A stretch of DNA of 64,000 nt, taken from NCBI GenBank assembly GCA_050748205.1, contig JBOGOU010000214.1, forward strand, positions 4,790 to 68,789, given 5' to 3'. The translations under genes and the position numbers were made by a program. This DNA comes from PSRF01 sp050748205 (GTDB lineage: Bacteria > Acidobacteriota > Blastocatellia > Pyrinomonadales > Pyrinomonadaceae). This document shows positions 1 to 10,500 of the stretch, piece after piece (position 1 is the first letter of the stretch; the number at the start of each line of letters is the position of its first letter). A model generated the notes under the pieces. It saw only the letters and a list, made by a program, of their open reading frames with translations. It searched no databases and was not told the DNA's origin.

Positions 1-2
1 TC

Positions 3-392
3 CGTCTCGCTGACTCCCAGTTAACAAAAAATACTACGGGCGCGGCTGCGCTCTCAGTGGTCGAATCCGGCAGCTACGAGAATCGTCTGGAGATCTATGG
101 CTCAACTGGAGCGTTGATGGTTGAAGAGACCGGCGAACTATGGCATTCGCCAGCAGGCTCAGCAGCGTGGCGACCTGTCCAGGTCCATCAAGATCCGATG
201 GCGCCCGGGATGCGTCCGGCTAGTTGGTCGCGCGGCTTCGCGGCCTTTGCCTGTAACATCGTAGAAGCTCTGCGCGAGGGTCGAACCACGCTCGACGGAG
301 CAGCGACCTTCGAGGACGGATATCGAGTGCAGCTGGTGCTCGATGCCGCACGCGCCTCGAACAAGAGCGGATGCTGGACGCCCGTCGCTTAG
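3..392 (+). CDS. Gfo/Idh/MocA family oxidoreductase, C-terminal part (5' cut by window edge)
   Basis: The frame is open from base 3 to a TAG at 390-392, so only the last ~129 residues of a longer protein are present. The segment RLEIYGSTGALMVEETGELW matches the C-terminal substrate-side domain of Gfo/Idh/MocA NAD(P)-dependent sugar dehydrogenases, where an 'E-x-x-G-x-x-G' turn precedes the edge strands. The end (GYRVQLVLDAARASNKSG) fits the usual last helix of this family (residue selection 'DGYRVQ..LDAA..S'). The NAD-binding Rossmann half and the catalytic Lys lie outside the window. The substrate cannot be guessed. An internal ATG at 57 exists but would start inside the domain, so it is not the real start. 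Confidence 0.75.
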   Translation, partial: RLADSQLTKNTTGAAALSVVESGSYENRLEIYGSTGALMVEETGELWHSPAGSAAWRPVQVHQDPMAPGMRPASWSRGFAAFACNIVEALREGRTTLDGAATFEDGYRVQLVLDAARASNKSGCWTPVA

Positions 393-413
393 GAAAAGGG
401 GAAAAGAGGAACA

Positions 414-606
414 GATCATTTTCCATTTGTCATTTCTCATCTTTCATTTGTCATTTGGTCATTCATCTGTAGTTATTCGCAAGAGCCCTCGCGACCGCGC
501 CGTAATTTGGCTCAAACCAAAAGGCCGTAGGAGTGGAGCAAAGTGGTCGCCACGACAGATGCGAAATGAAAAATGAGAAATGACAAATGACAAATGGAAA
601 ATGATC
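414..606. repeat. Inverted array of CATTTGT-type short repeats
   Basis: Bases 414-475 carry repeated CATTTGT/CATTTCT/CATTTGG units. Bases 561-606 carry the reverse complement (GAAATGA, GACAAATGACAAATGG), so the two blocks can fold on each other over about 28 bp (left arm starting GATCATTTTCCATTTG, right arm ending CAAATGGAAAATGATC). The right arm ends 10 bases before the hydantoinase A start codon. A fragment of the same unit, GACAAATGGAAAATGAT, recurs at 7490-7506 behind the kinase gene. Confidence 0.75.
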
Positions 607-616
607 CTCTTTACGC

Positions 617-2647
617 ATGACCAAACCTGTCTCGAGATCAAAACCCGTCCGCGTCGGGATCGATACTGGCGGGACGTTTACGGATTTCGTCTTTGAGTTG
701 GGCAACGGTCTCCAAGTCTTCAAGCTTCCTTCAACGCCTGCCGATCCTTCCATTGCCATCACCTCTGGTTTGCAGCGCATCTCTGAAATCACCGGTACAA
801 GACTGCGGCACATCGAAGTTGTTCATGGCACAACGGTGGGGACCAACGCTTTGCTCGAGAGACGCGGCGCACGCACAGCCCTGGTCACCACGGAAGGTTT
901 TGTAGATGTTCTGGCAATCGGACGACAGGCGCGACCGGAACTGTACAATCTCAATGCGGTGCGGCCTTCTGAGATCGTCCCTGAGAATCTGCGATTCGGC
1001 GTTCGCGAGCGCATCGCCGCGTCCGGCGAAGTCCTGGAAGTCTTGGACGACGATCAAATCAATTCTGTCCTAACAAAACTAAAAGAAGCGCAGGTAGAGT
1101 CGGTTGCCATCTCACTGCTCTTTTCATTTGTGCACCCGGAACATGAGCAAAGGATCGCCGCGGCCCTCTCTTCTCTCGGCGTGACTGTTTCCGTCTCGCA
1201 CCAGATCCTGCCGGAGTACAGGGAATATGAGCGCACTTCCACGGTTTCAATCAATGCGTACCTACAGCCTCTGATGGGTTCCTACTTAAGAAATCTTGAA
1301 GTACACGTTCCCAAGCTGCGCGTCATGCAGTCGTCGGGCGGAAGCATCTCCGCGGCGGCCGCCGCGGAGGAGCCGGTGCGGACGATACTCTCCGGGCCGG
1401 CAGGCGGAGTGGTTGGCGCTCTTCGTACCGCGCAAGTCGCCGGGTTTGAGAATATCATCACCTTTGACATGGGCGGCACATCAACCGACGTGGCGCTCTG
1501 CGATCGCACCGGTCTGCGCATGACCAACGAGGCTGTGGTTGCGGGGCTGCCTGTTGCGGTTTCAGTCATGGACATTCATACCGTTGGCGCAGGCGGTGGA
1601 TCAATAGCGAGAGTCGACGAAGGTGGCTCGCTTCGTGTCGGCCCTGAGTCGGCTGGAGCCGATCCCGGTCCCGCATGTTATGGCCGCTCTTTGTTGCCAA
1701 CTGTGACAGATGCGCATGTAGTTTTAGGACACTTTGCCGGCGCTGGGTTGCTGGGTGGCGAGTTCCAGCTGGATGAGAAGCGGTCGTGGGAGTCAATAGC
1801 AAAGCTTGCAGCTGAGCTGAGTAAAGCGGCAGGCAAAAAGGTCAGCGTAACGGATGCGGCCCATGGTGTCATTTCGGTTGTGAACACGAACATGGAACGC
1901 GCGCTCAGGACCATTTCCGTGGAGCGTGGCCACGACCCGCGCGAGTTTGCGTTGCTGCCTTTTGGAGGCGCAGCTGGACTCCACGCCGTCGATCTGGCCC
2001 GTGCACTGCGGGTTCCACGGATTATCGCTCCGAAATCTGCCGGCGCACTCTCCGCCATCGGCGTGGTGACCGCCGACGTCGTCAAGGATCAGAGCCGCAC
2101 GGTGATGGTCACAGCCGGGCCGGAAATCGAGAAGAGATTGGAGAACGTGTTCAGAGTTCTGGAGCGCACCGCAGCCAGAGCGCTGCGCAAAGAAGGATTC
2201 CCGGAAACTAAACAGCGGCACGCCAGGTCGCTGGCTGCACGCTACAAGGGACAATCGTTCGAGTTGGAAATCAAGCAAACAAAAGGCAACATCGCGGCGA
2301 GTTTTCATCTTGCCCACAAAGCACGTTACGGTTATGCGCAGGAGTCAAACACGGTCGAGATTGTCAGTACACGGTTACGGTCGACCGGAATTGTCGAGAA
2401 GTTAAAAGAAACTCGGGTTGCAGCTGCTCGTAGAAAGTCGCGGGCACGAGCTCAGGCGTCGGGGTTCGCGTATTTCGAGGGTAAGAAACATCGCGTGGGA
2501 GTTTTTCGTCGAGACGATCTGCTGGCTGGAATGAAGCTTGGAGCGCCGTGCATTGTCACTGAATACTCGGCAACGACTCTGATTCCTGCTGGAGCAAGTG
2601 CAGGCGTCGACCGCTACGGGAACCTGATCATTGAAACGGGTGAGTAA
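617..2647 (+). CDS. hyuA: Hydantoinase/oxoprolinase family protein, subunit A
   Basis: 676 aa, close to the usual ~680-700 aa of N-methylhydantoinase A / acetone carboxylase beta-type subunits. These are ATP-dependent ASKHA-fold proteins that open hydantoins or 5-oxoproline, or activate ketones for carboxylation together with the B subunit. The N-terminal phosphate loop VGIDTGGTFTDFVF (residues ~13-26), the second phosphate motif FDMGGTSTDVAL (~283-294) and the glycine-rich HTVGAGGGSIARVDEGG with GADPGPACYG (~320-355) are all intact, as is the late segment LLPFGGAAGLHA. ATG 617 lies just after a repeat array, with no obvious strong ribosome site. The B subunit follows ~200 bp downstream on the same strand. 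Which substrate is used (hydantoin, oxoproline, acetophenone-like ketone) cannot be told from sequence alone. Confidence 0.9.
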   Translation: MTKPVSRSKPVRVGIDTGGTFTDFVFELGNGLQVFKLPSTPADPSIAITSGLQRISEITGTRLRHIEVVHGTTVGTNALLERRGARTALVTTEGFVDVLAIGRQARPELYNLNAVRPSEIVPENLRFGVRERIAASGEVLEVLDDDQINSVLTKLKEAQVESVAISLLFSFVHPEHEQRIAAALSSLGVTVSVSHQILPEYREYERTSTVSINAYLQPLMGSYLRNLEVHVPKLRVMQSSGGSISAAAAAEEPVRTILSGPAGGVVGALRTAQVAGFENIITFDMGGTSTDVALCDRTGLRMTNEAVVAGLPVAVSVMDIHTVGAGGGSIARVDEGGSLRVGPESAGADPGPACYGRSLLPTVTDAHVVLGHFAGAGLLGGEFQLDEKRSWESIAKLAAELSKAAGKKVSVTDAAHGVISVVNTNMERALRTISVERGHDPREFALLPFGGAAGLHAVDLARALRVPRIIAPKSAGALSAIGVVTADVVKDQSRTVMVTAGPEIEKRLENVFRVLERTAARALRKEGFPETKQRHARSLAARYKGQSFELEIKQTKGNIAASFHLAHKARYGYAQESNTVEIVSTRLRSTGIVEKLKETRVAAARRKSRARAQASGFAYFEGKKHRVGVFRRDDLLAGMKLGAPCIVTEYSATTLIPAGASAGVDRYGNLIIETGE

Positions 2648-2688
2648 ACAGGTCAGGCCGGGAACCAGTAAGGCCAAGCAGTCTCGAG

Positions 2689-2780
2689 GTCCGGAAGGGT
2701 GGCTTGCCCCCGCTGACGTTGGAGACTCTCACCTTTCATATTGAATGCTCATGCAGCGGGGGCAAGCCACCCTTCCGGAC
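2689..2780. repeat. Palindromic element family A, copy 1
   Basis: A perfect 27-bp inverted repeat: left arm 2689-2715, right arm 2754-2780, spacer 38 nt. The arm core is GAAGGGTGGCTTGCCCCCGC. Two further copies with the core GAAGGTGGGCTTGCCCCCGC lie at 12980-13123 and 22037-22158. It sits between hyuA and hyuB. No ORF is carried, so it resembles a REP/MITE-type non-autonomous repeat rather than a simple terminator (no T-run follows). Confidence 0.85.
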
Positions 2781-2853
2781 TGCGCACTATTCAAGTGTAT
2801 AACTTCCAAAGTCACGACCCTTAGATGGAGTTTGCCTCTAAAGGTCCACAGAA

Positions 2854-4575
2854 ATGAAAAGATTCGATCCCACAACGCTTGAAATCTATCGCGCACTCTA
2901 CACATCTGTGGCGGAGGAGATGGGAATCTCTCTGCGACGCACGGCTTTCTCGCCGAACATAAAAGAGCGGCACGATTATTCCTGCGCGTTATTTGACCAG
3001 AGTGGCCGCGTGATTGCGCAAGGGGATCACATGCCGGTCCACCTTGGCTCGATGCCTATGGCCGTTGCCGCAGCGCTCAGTCAGGTGAAGCTTGCGCCCG
3101 GAGACGTTGTGGCTTTGAACGATCCTTTCGCCGGAGGCACACACTTGCCGGATGTGACCCTGGTGAGCGGAGTGTGGGCGGAAACCAAAGACGGGGAGAC
3201 ACGGAGACGCGGTGACACGGAGACACGGAGACACGCAGACATAGGGACACGCAGACACAGGGACTCGGCGAAACTGCGAACGATGAGTTCCACCTCCCCG
3301 CGTCTCCGCGTCTCCGCGTCCCCGCGTCCCCTCTTCTACGTCGCCAATCGCGCGCATCATGCGGACATTGGCGGCGCCACTCCTGGTTCAATGGGGCTGG
3401 CTACCGACGTTTACGGTGAGGGATTGCGTATTCCTTCGATCCGCCTTGTTCGCAATGGTCAGATAGATGAAGACTTGATGGGGTTGATCCTCGCAAATGT
3501 ACGCGGACACGATGAACGTCGGGGCGACTTCCAGGCGCAGATAGGTTCCTTGAAAACTGGCGAGGCGCGGCTTCTGGAAATCGTCGAGCGGCGCGGCATC
3601 GCGGAGGCAATGGAATATGCCGAGCATCTCATTGCCTATTCCGCGCGATTGATGCGGCGGGCTATCGAGTTGATTCCTAATGGCAACTACCGCGCAGAGG
3701 ACCAGCTTGACAATGATGGTATCAGCGCAGAACCGATTCCGATCCGCGTGGAGATAAAAATCAAAGATGACCGCGCGCGCGTAGATTTCACGGGAAGCGC
3801 TCCACAGGTGGAGGGCGCAATCAATGCTGTCGCAGCGATCACCGTATCTGCTGTTTCATATGTCTTCCGTTGTCTGGTTGGCGGAGACGTGCCCGCAAGT
3901 GCCGGTCTGATGGAACCAATCGAGGTGATTACTCCTCCAGGCACCGTAGTGAATGCGCGTCACCCCGCGTCGGTTGCCGGCGGAAACGTCGAGACTTCCC
4001 AACGCATCGTTGATGTCTTGTTCAAGGCGTTGTCGCGGGCCCTGCCTGATCTGATACCTGCCGCCAGCCAGGGCACAATGAACAATCTCACTGTTGGTGG
4101 CCTTGATACACGCAGCGGTCGAGAGTTCTCTTATTACGAAACCGTTGCCGGCGGTATGGGCGCACGGCCTGGTCATGACGGCTTGACTGCTGTGCACACT
4201 CACATGACTAACAGTCTCAATACTCCGGCGGAAGCACTCGAATACGCTTATCCGCTGCGTGTGCGCGAGTACAGCATTCGCAGAGGATCTGGCGGAAGCG
4301 GAAACCATCGCGGCGGCGATGGAGTTATTCGGGAGATTGAAACGCTCGTGCCCGCGCGCATGTCCTTGCTGTCCGATCGGCGTGAGTTTGCTCCTTACGG
4401 ACTAAGCGGCGGAGAGGAGGGAACGTTGGGCCGCGATTCGATCATTAGCGATAGCAACGCTCGTAGGATAAATGCAAAGGGAAGCTGGGAGCTAAAGGCT
4501 GGTGACCGTGTGCGCATCGAGACTCCCGGTGGCGGCGGTCACGGAAAGTCAGGAGCAGCAGGCTCGGGGCAGTAG
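2854..4575 (+). CDS. hyuB: Hydantoinase B family subunit with in-frame repeat insertion
   Basis: 573 aa; the N-methylhydantoinase B / acetone carboxylase alpha family is normally ~520-550 aa. Typical features are the start (FDPTTLEIYRALYTSVAEEM), KERHDYSCALFD, GDHMPVHLGSMP, NDPFAGGTHLPDVTLV, NRAHHADIGG, the Gly-rich SGGSGNHRGGDGVIREIE and the C-terminal ETPGGGGHG. Between DVTLVSGVWAE and LFYVANRAHHADIGG, where the family has only a few residues, ~48 residues of Arg/Thr/Asp-rich low complexity (~113-160) are present. They are encoded by tandem GAGACACG-like units and their reverse complement. The frame stays open through the insertion. It pairs with the upstream A subunit; metal-binding His/Asp residues around GTHLPD and RAHHAD are present. 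Whether the enzyme still works with the added loop is open. Confidence 0.88.
   Translation: MKRFDPTTLEIYRALYTSVAEEMGISLRRTAFSPNIKERHDYSCALFDQSGRVIAQGDHMPVHLGSMPMAVAAALSQVKLAPGDVVALNDPFAGGTHLPDVTLVSGVWAETKDGETRRRGDTETRRHADIGTRRHRDSAKLRTMSSTSPRLRVSASPRPLFYVANRAHHADIGGATPGSMGLATDVYGEGLRIPSIRLVRNGQIDEDLMGLILANVRGHDERRGDFQAQIGSLKTGEARLLEIVERRGIAEAMEYAEHLIAYSARLMRRAIELIPNGNYRAEDQLDNDGISAEPIPIRVEIKIKDDRARVDFTGSAPQVEGAINAVAAITVSAVSYVFRCLVGGDVPASAGLMEPIEVITPPGTVVNARHPASVAGGNVETSQRIVDVLFKALSRALPDLIPAASQGTMNNLTVGGLDTRSGREFSYYETVAGGMGARPGHDGLTAVHTHMTNSLNTPAEALEYAYPLRVREYSIRRGSGGSGNHRGGDGVIREIETLVPARMSLLSDRREFAPYGLSGGEEGTLGRDSIISDSNARRINAKGSWELKAGDRVRIETPGGGGHGKSGAAGSGQ
3191..3332. repeat. Octad repeat array inserted in-frame in hyuB
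   Basis: 3191-3270 consists of ~9 degenerate 8-nt units (GAGACACG, GAGACGCG, GTGACACG, CAGACACA...). 3293-3332 carries the complementary CCGCGTCTCCGCGTCT-type units. Together they form an imperfect inverted repeat placed wholly inside the coding sequence without breaking the frame. Similar units recur at the 3' end of mnmA (12859-12928). Confidence 0.85.
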
Positions 4576-4692
4576 CCCCTTCGGCTGACGACCGCACTGC
4601 CCTTATTCATTCTGTCTGATAGAATATCCAGAAGTAACCGAAGCGTTATTGCAAACCACAACATTTCAGGTAACGAAGGACCAAATCAAATC

Positions 4693-7488
4693 GTGAAACA
4701 GGGCGCCGCTATCGAGGGGACGGTGATTGCCCACTATCGTGTCCTTAAGCGTATCGGGTCGGGCGGGATGGGGGAAGTCTACCTGGCTCAGGATACAAAG
4801 CTCGACCGAACAGTTGCTCTCAAAGTCCTACATGCCGACGTGGCGGCCAGCGAACAAAGCATGGGGCGCTTCGTTCAGGAAGCCAAAACAGCCTCAGGGT
4901 TAAATCATCCGAACATTATCACGATCTACGAGATTGACCAGGCCGGATCAGTTTGGTTCATCGCCACCGAAATGATCGAAGGCAAGACACTCCGAGAGGT
5001 TTTGGCCAAAACAAACCTCACGATTCTGGAGGCACTGGACGTGGCGATTCAAGTCGCTTCGGCCCTGGTCGCCGCGCATGAAGCAGGTATTGTCCACCGA
5101 GACATCAAGCCGGAAAACCTCATGCTGCGCCGGGACGGCATTCTCAAAGTGCTGGATTTTGGCTTAGCGAAATTGACGGGCGGCGTCTGGAAGTCGAAGG
5201 TTAGTTCAGAAGCAGCCACAGTGGTCGAAACATTGCCGGGTATGGTCTTGGGCACGGCTGGTTATATGTCGCCGGAACAGGCCCGCGGCAGCGACGTGGA
5301 TCAGCGGACAGACATTTGGAGTCTTGGGGTCACTCTTTACGAGATGCTGATAGGCCGCAATCCGTTCGCGCAGGAGACACCAAGTGACGTCATAGCAGCG
5401 GTCCTTAGAAGCCAACCGCCTCCACTTTCAAGCTTGAGGCCTGAGCTTCCGTTGGAGCTCGAACGTATTGTTGCGAAAGCGCTGGAGAAGAATAGAGACG
5501 AACGATATCAGGGCATCAAAGATCTGCTTGTGGATTTGCGGCGCCTGAAAAAGCAGCTTGAGTTTCAGACAGAGCTGGAATCGTTCAACTCGTCCAGAGA
5601 CAGCGAAGCTGATTACGTTGGGAGCGGCATTGGCCAGTATGTTACCAAGACTGCCGATGGAGTCGTGCAAAGAACAGCTACGATTCAAGCGGCACAGACC
5701 CTTTCGAGCGCCGAATACATTGTCAATAACCTCAAGCGCCACAAACGTTATGTGATCCTCGGGCTCACGCTCTTTGCGGTCGCCGCGATCGCGGCAGGCT
5801 ACGGTCTGTACAAACTGGCCTTGCGCAACAGAGCGCCGGTCGCTTTGCGGGCGGTAAACGTCACAAGATTTACCGCTACGGGAAGAGCAGTGCATGCAGC
5901 AGTATCGCCGGACGGCAAATATGTTGCGCACGTTGCCGATGACGCTGGACAACAAAGTGTCTGGATTGGACAAGTGGCCGCGGTGAGCCAGGTTCAGATT
6001 ATTCAACCAGCCGCCGTTCAATATCGTGGACTCAGCTTCACTCGCGATGGAAACTTTCTTTTCTTTGTGGCTGATGACAAAGACAATCCTCGAGGCGCCC
6101 TCTACCAGATTCCCGCGCTGGGGGGCGCTCCAAGAAAGATTCTGGCTGACATTCAGAGTCCCATCACCACATCGCCGGACGGGAAACGGCTGGCATTTGT
6201 CCGCTACCTTTCACCTCAGGAAAACGCGCTTGTAATGGCCAACATAAATGGCACTGAAGAACGACAACTCGCCAAACATAAGTCTCCGGATTTTTTCTCG
6301 ACGATGGCCCCGGCGTGGTCACCGGATGGCGCACTGATCGCTTGCGTTTACCAAAACACCTCCGGCGGGTACTACGAGAACGTAGTTGGCCTCCGTGTTG
6401 ATGACGGAACTGAACAGCCAATTACTGCTCAACGATGGTGGCAGGTCGGGCAGGTAGCCTGGCTGGCAGACGGCAAAGGTCTGATTGCCTCGGCCACCGA
6501 AGAGGCGGGCAGCCTGCCACAGCTCTGGCATCTTCCTTACAGAGGCGGGGCAGCCAAACGAATAACCAATGACCTTAATGGTTATGTCGATATTGGTCTA
6601 ACCGCAGATTCAAAAACTTTGGTCTCTGTGCGATCGGATCGGCTGGTGAATGTCTGGCTCGCCTCCGGAGCGGATCTCAGCACTGTCAGGCAGATTACTT
6701 CTGGCACGGAAAGAGATGATGGGATGCGCGGCCTTTCCTGGACACCCGACGGTGAGATCGTCTACCGCTCAGTTGCCGGAGGCGAGCCAAATGTCTGGAT
6801 CATGGCAACGGACGGCACGGGCCAAAAACAGTTATCGATCAATACGAGTCAGAATTTTGATCCGGTGGTTTCGCCAGATGGTCGTCATATTGTTTGGGGC
6901 TCCCGGCGCACAGGCAGCACGAACTTGTGGCGGATGGACATCGACGGCGGAAATGCGAAACAGATTACCAACGGTGTGGGTGATTACCTTCCAGCATACT
7001 CGCCGGACGGAAAATGGATTCTGTATACAGCATACGATCCGGTGTCGAGCTTTTGGTCAGTGTGGAAGACAACTGCGGACGGGGGCACGCCGGTGAGAAT
7101 GACTGAGAAAGAATCGGCGCTACCGGCTATTTCTCCGGACGGGAAACTGTTCGCGTGCAACTATGAGGCTGAACCCGGCGCGGGTTACAAAATTGCTGTC
7201 ATTCCCTTTGAGGGCGGCCAGCCAGTCAAAGTGTTTGCGATACCGGGTTCGTTTGGACGAACGATTCGTTGGACGCTCGACGGTCGGGCACTGACATATG
7301 TAGAAACGCGAGGCGGCGTCTCAAACATTTGGCTTCAGAGCTTGAGCGGAGGTGACCCGCGCCAGCTGACCGATTTTAGGGATCAACGAATCTTTGGTTT
7401 TGCCTGGTCCCGCGACGGCAAACAGTTAGCTCTCTCACGGGGTGTGGTAAACGCCGATGTCGTTCTGATCAAAGACTTCCGGCCGTAG
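4693..7488 (+). CDS. PknB-type Ser/Thr protein kinase with TM segment and TolB-like propeller
   Basis: 931 aa from a GTG start. Residues ~18-275 are a Hanks-type kinase: Gly-rich loop GSGGMGEVYLA, catalytic Lys44 (VALKVL), HRDIKPEN with Asp137, DFG with Asp155, and GTAGYMSPEQARG in the activation segment. One transmembrane helix lies at ~352-376 (VILGLTLFAVAAIAAGYGLY). The rest (~390-931) is a string of PD40/TolB-type blades with the recurring 'SPDGK' signature (VSPDGKYVAHVA, TSPDGKRLAFV, YSPDGKWILY, ISPDGKLFAC). The kinase should be cytoplasmic and the propeller periplasmic, so this is a candidate receptor kinase whose ligand is unknown. This architecture is common in Acidobacteriota. It is convergent with the NorD-like gene and separated from it by 25 bp. 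Confidence 0.93.
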   Translation: MKQGAAIEGTVIAHYRVLKRIGSGGMGEVYLAQDTKLDRTVALKVLHADVAASEQSMGRFVQEAKTASGLNHPNIITIYEIDQAGSVWFIATEMIEGKTLREVLAKTNLTILEALDVAIQVASALVAAHEAGIVHRDIKPENLMLRRDGILKVLDFGLAKLTGGVWKSKVSSEAATVVETLPGMVLGTAGYMSPEQARGSDVDQRTDIWSLGVTLYEMLIGRNPFAQETPSDVIAAVLRSQPPPLSSLRPELPLELERIVAKALEKNRDERYQGIKDLLVDLRRLKKQLEFQTELESFNSSRDSEADYVGSGIGQYVTKTADGVVQRTATIQAAQTLSSAEYIVNNLKRHKRYVILGLTLFAVAAIAAGYGLYKLALRNRAPVALRAVNVTRFTATGRAVHAAVSPDGKYVAHVADDAGQQSVWIGQVAAVSQVQIIQPAAVQYRGLSFTRDGNFLFFVADDKDNPRGALYQIPALGGAPRKILADIQSPITTSPDGKRLAFVRYLSPQENALVMANINGTEERQLAKHKSPDFFSTMAPAWSPDGALIACVYQNTSGGYYENVVGLRVDDGTEQPITAQRWWQVGQVAWLADGKGLIASATEEAGSLPQLWHLPYRGGAAKRITNDLNGYVDIGLTADSKTLVSVRSDRLVNVWLASGADLSTVRQITSGTERDDGMRGLSWTPDGEIVYRSVAGGEPNVWIMATDGTGQKQLSINTSQNFDPVVSPDGRHIVWGSRRTGSTNLWRMDIDGGNAKQITNGVGDYLPAYSPDGKWILYTAYDPVSSFWSVWKTTADGGTPVRMTEKESALPAISPDGKLFACNYEAEPGAGYKIAVIPFEGGQPVKVFAIPGSFGRTIRWTLDGRALTYVETRGGVSNIWLQSLSGGDPRQLTDFRDQRIFGFAWSRDGKQLALSRGVVNADVVLIKDFRP

Positions 7489-7513
7489 GGACAAATGGAA
7501 AATGATAGGTTTC

Positions 7514-10500
7514 TCACGTAGTCAGTCTTCTGTAAATTCCCGGCAAGCGCTCAGGCAATGAGAGGACGTCGTCGATAATCGTGTAGCCGATCTCACCGTA
7601 GAGGTCTCGCAGCTCCGCTTCCGATTCCCGATCAATAGTAATGCAGAAGGGCGTGATGCCCTGGATCTTTGCTTGTCTCAATGCCTCGCGCGTATCCTCG
7701 CGAGCATAGCGGGCATCGCCATAGTCGTGGTCGTAGGGGCGGCCGTCGGAAAGGACAATCAACAAACGCGTGCGCGCCTGCTGCTTCGCCAGTTTCGCTG
7801 TCGCGTGGCGAATTGCCGCGCCGAGCCGGGTGTTGTTCTGGTAAGTAATGCCTCCGATACGGCGCTTCACTTCGTCGGAATATTTTTCAGCGAAGTCCTT
7901 CACGACGTAAAACTTCACATTCCGCCGGCCCTCGGAAGTAAAGCCGCTGATTGAGTAAACGTCACCCACAGCTTCGAGGGCTTCACTCATCAAGACAAGC
8001 CCCTCTTTTTCAATCTCGATAATCCGTCGTCCCGGGTGCGTGTAAGGCTGCAGCGGGTGTCTTCCAATTGTGCGGGCTGTCGAAGAAGACTGATCCAAAA
8101 GGAAAGAAACTGCCACATCGCGCCGGCGACGCAGACGCTTGGTGTAAAGTCTCTCGGATGGATGTCCACCTCGAACCTTCGCCGCGCGCCGATCGATCAC
8201 GTAGTCTACTACGGCGTTAAGATCATATTCCTCTCCGTCGAGTTCGTTGGCGACGCGCACAAGGTCTTCAGGCTTCATCAACTGAAACTGATAGCGAATT
8301 GACGAGATTACGCCCTTGTGGCGTTCGCGGGTTTGGTCGACAAACGTGCGATCTCCGTGTTTCACTTGTTTTTCGATTACGCGGCACCAGCCCAGTCGAT
8401 GATCGGTTAACTCGCGATCCCACTCATCGTAGTTGTAGGCTACCTCACCCTCTTCCAGATTCTGTTCCGGACTCTCGCCATCTATCCAGCTTTCGCTGCC
8501 ATCGAGCTCATCCGGGTCTCCCTCAGCGTCGGGCTGGTTCCAGGCATTGAAGAGTTCGCGCGCATCGCGCCTCTGAGGTTCCCTCTGCGCCGGACGCGAC
8601 TTGAGAGTCTCGCTGATGGCCGTATCGTCCTGATCGCTTTCTGATGGTTCCTCCCGGGTCTCTAATTGTTGCACCGAGTCGTCCGCAGCGATCGACTGAA
8701 AGAGAGAGTAGACTCGGCTGGTAGCCATCAACGTGTCGGCCACGGTCGCTGAGGGGCTCGATAGATACTCCGCCGTTATCGTTTCCAGCTCTGAAACAAT
8801 CTGGCCGTAATACTGCCGCGAGTCGTCGAGTGCACCGCCCAGCATGGTGATCTGAAAAAGCAATTCAAAGGGAAAGAGAGCTGCCGGCAGATCGACGATG
8901 CGCGGGCGGCCGCGCCGCAAATGTTCACGAATCAAGTCGAGGTCGCGGGCCAGGCCGCGATATTTGTAACGCAGGCGGCGATCGATACGACCATTCTCAA
9001 GCGTGGCAAAAATTCTGCGCGCCAGTCGCGGATGCGGGAAGAGATTCACAACCGTTCGGTAATCAGTGACATGCCCATCCGGCGCATCACTCACGGGCGG
9101 GACACTCGTGACACCGCTCTCCATGAGGTAACCATCCAGGGCAAAAGCATCACGCGCGTCGACATTCCTCGGATCGTAAAGGGCGGCTATCGCCGAATAT
9201 GCTGCACGCAGAGGCTCGCTATTGAAATCGTGCGTAGCAAACTCGATCTGACCTGCAGCATGAGCGGCGAGCACCTTGTAGAGACGAAAATCAAGGTCGT
9301 CATCGCCGAACTCGGCTACCACGGCGGGCAGATGAATCGTTCTGCCATCGCCAATTTTTGTTTCTACCGGAACGGCGGCGATGGGAGCCAAGTCCACTTC
9401 CCGCCCTGTCAGACCTTCGACGTATAGCCGCAGGAGATGCTGAATCGATTCGAGCGCCAGACCACTGCTGCCACTGTGCAGTGCTTCGTAACTGCCGCGA
9501 GTCTCAAGAGCAAAATAACTACGACGAGCCCGAGTATCTGTTGGAGCAAATGAAAGACCCTGATACGCCCATTCCTCAAATTGTTCGATCGCCACCGTCC
9601 TGAGCACATTGGAACTGGCCCGAAAACAAGCCAGGGCCGCCTCCCCGTCTATTCGGGCAATGTCTCGTGTCAGCGCGATCACTCGCCTTGAAAGCTCTAC
9701 TGCTCGATTGCGATCTCTGTCACTCAAAAACCCGCGAATAAATCTGGGAGTGCTTCTTACAAATGCTACCAGGCTGGCATTGCCGTGTTGCGCAACTACG
9801 TAAAGAAGGTCGATCCAGACATCGAAAATTTCGGGAAGGCCCCGCAGGATCTCTCCGCCAGAGAGCATTACGTGCAGCGCGCCACCACCTCCGCGCTCCA
9901 GAAAGTCGCTCGTTCTGTCGAGAAGTCTAAGCGCATCGCCGGCCCCAAGATTTTCGATTGCCGCAGGCAGCGCCAACCACGCATCAGCCGCGATTCCTCC
10001 GGCGCGCGCGGCAAAGCCGGAAGCTAACTCGAGCGCCCTTCTTTTAATGGCTTTTTCTTCGATCTGATTCAGGGAGCTCACGACCTGGGGGGTAGCAACG
10101 AGAAAGTCTGCGCTGTGTTTGGCAGAACGTCTCGAGACTTCGGCGGCAATTTCCAGCACGGAAAGCAGCGTTTCAGAATCGCCGATGGCCGCAGTGAGCG
10201 CACCGGCTCGTCGAAGAGTCTCAACGCCAATGTGAGAGGAGAGCGTCAGTTGACGCGCGCATAATCTGAATAGAGTTCCGTGTACTTCTCTGGGAACATT
10301 TTTCAGATCATTGACTCCCGCGATGAAGAAAGAGATGGCGGTCTCAACATCGCTCATCGCCAGACGGCGACCCATCTCCCCCCAGGCACGCAACTCTGCT
10401 GGAGCGAGAGTCTTTGCAACCTCAGGCGCAGCTCGCAGAAACTCGATACTCGCGCGCAAAGAAATACTCGCGATGGAAACCCCAGTCTCCATTGCCGCTG

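Noticed and set aside
2689..2780. Palindromic element as a plain Rho-independent terminator of hyuA
   Set aside because: There is no T-run after the stem, the arms are 27 bp, and the same core occurs at two other loci.
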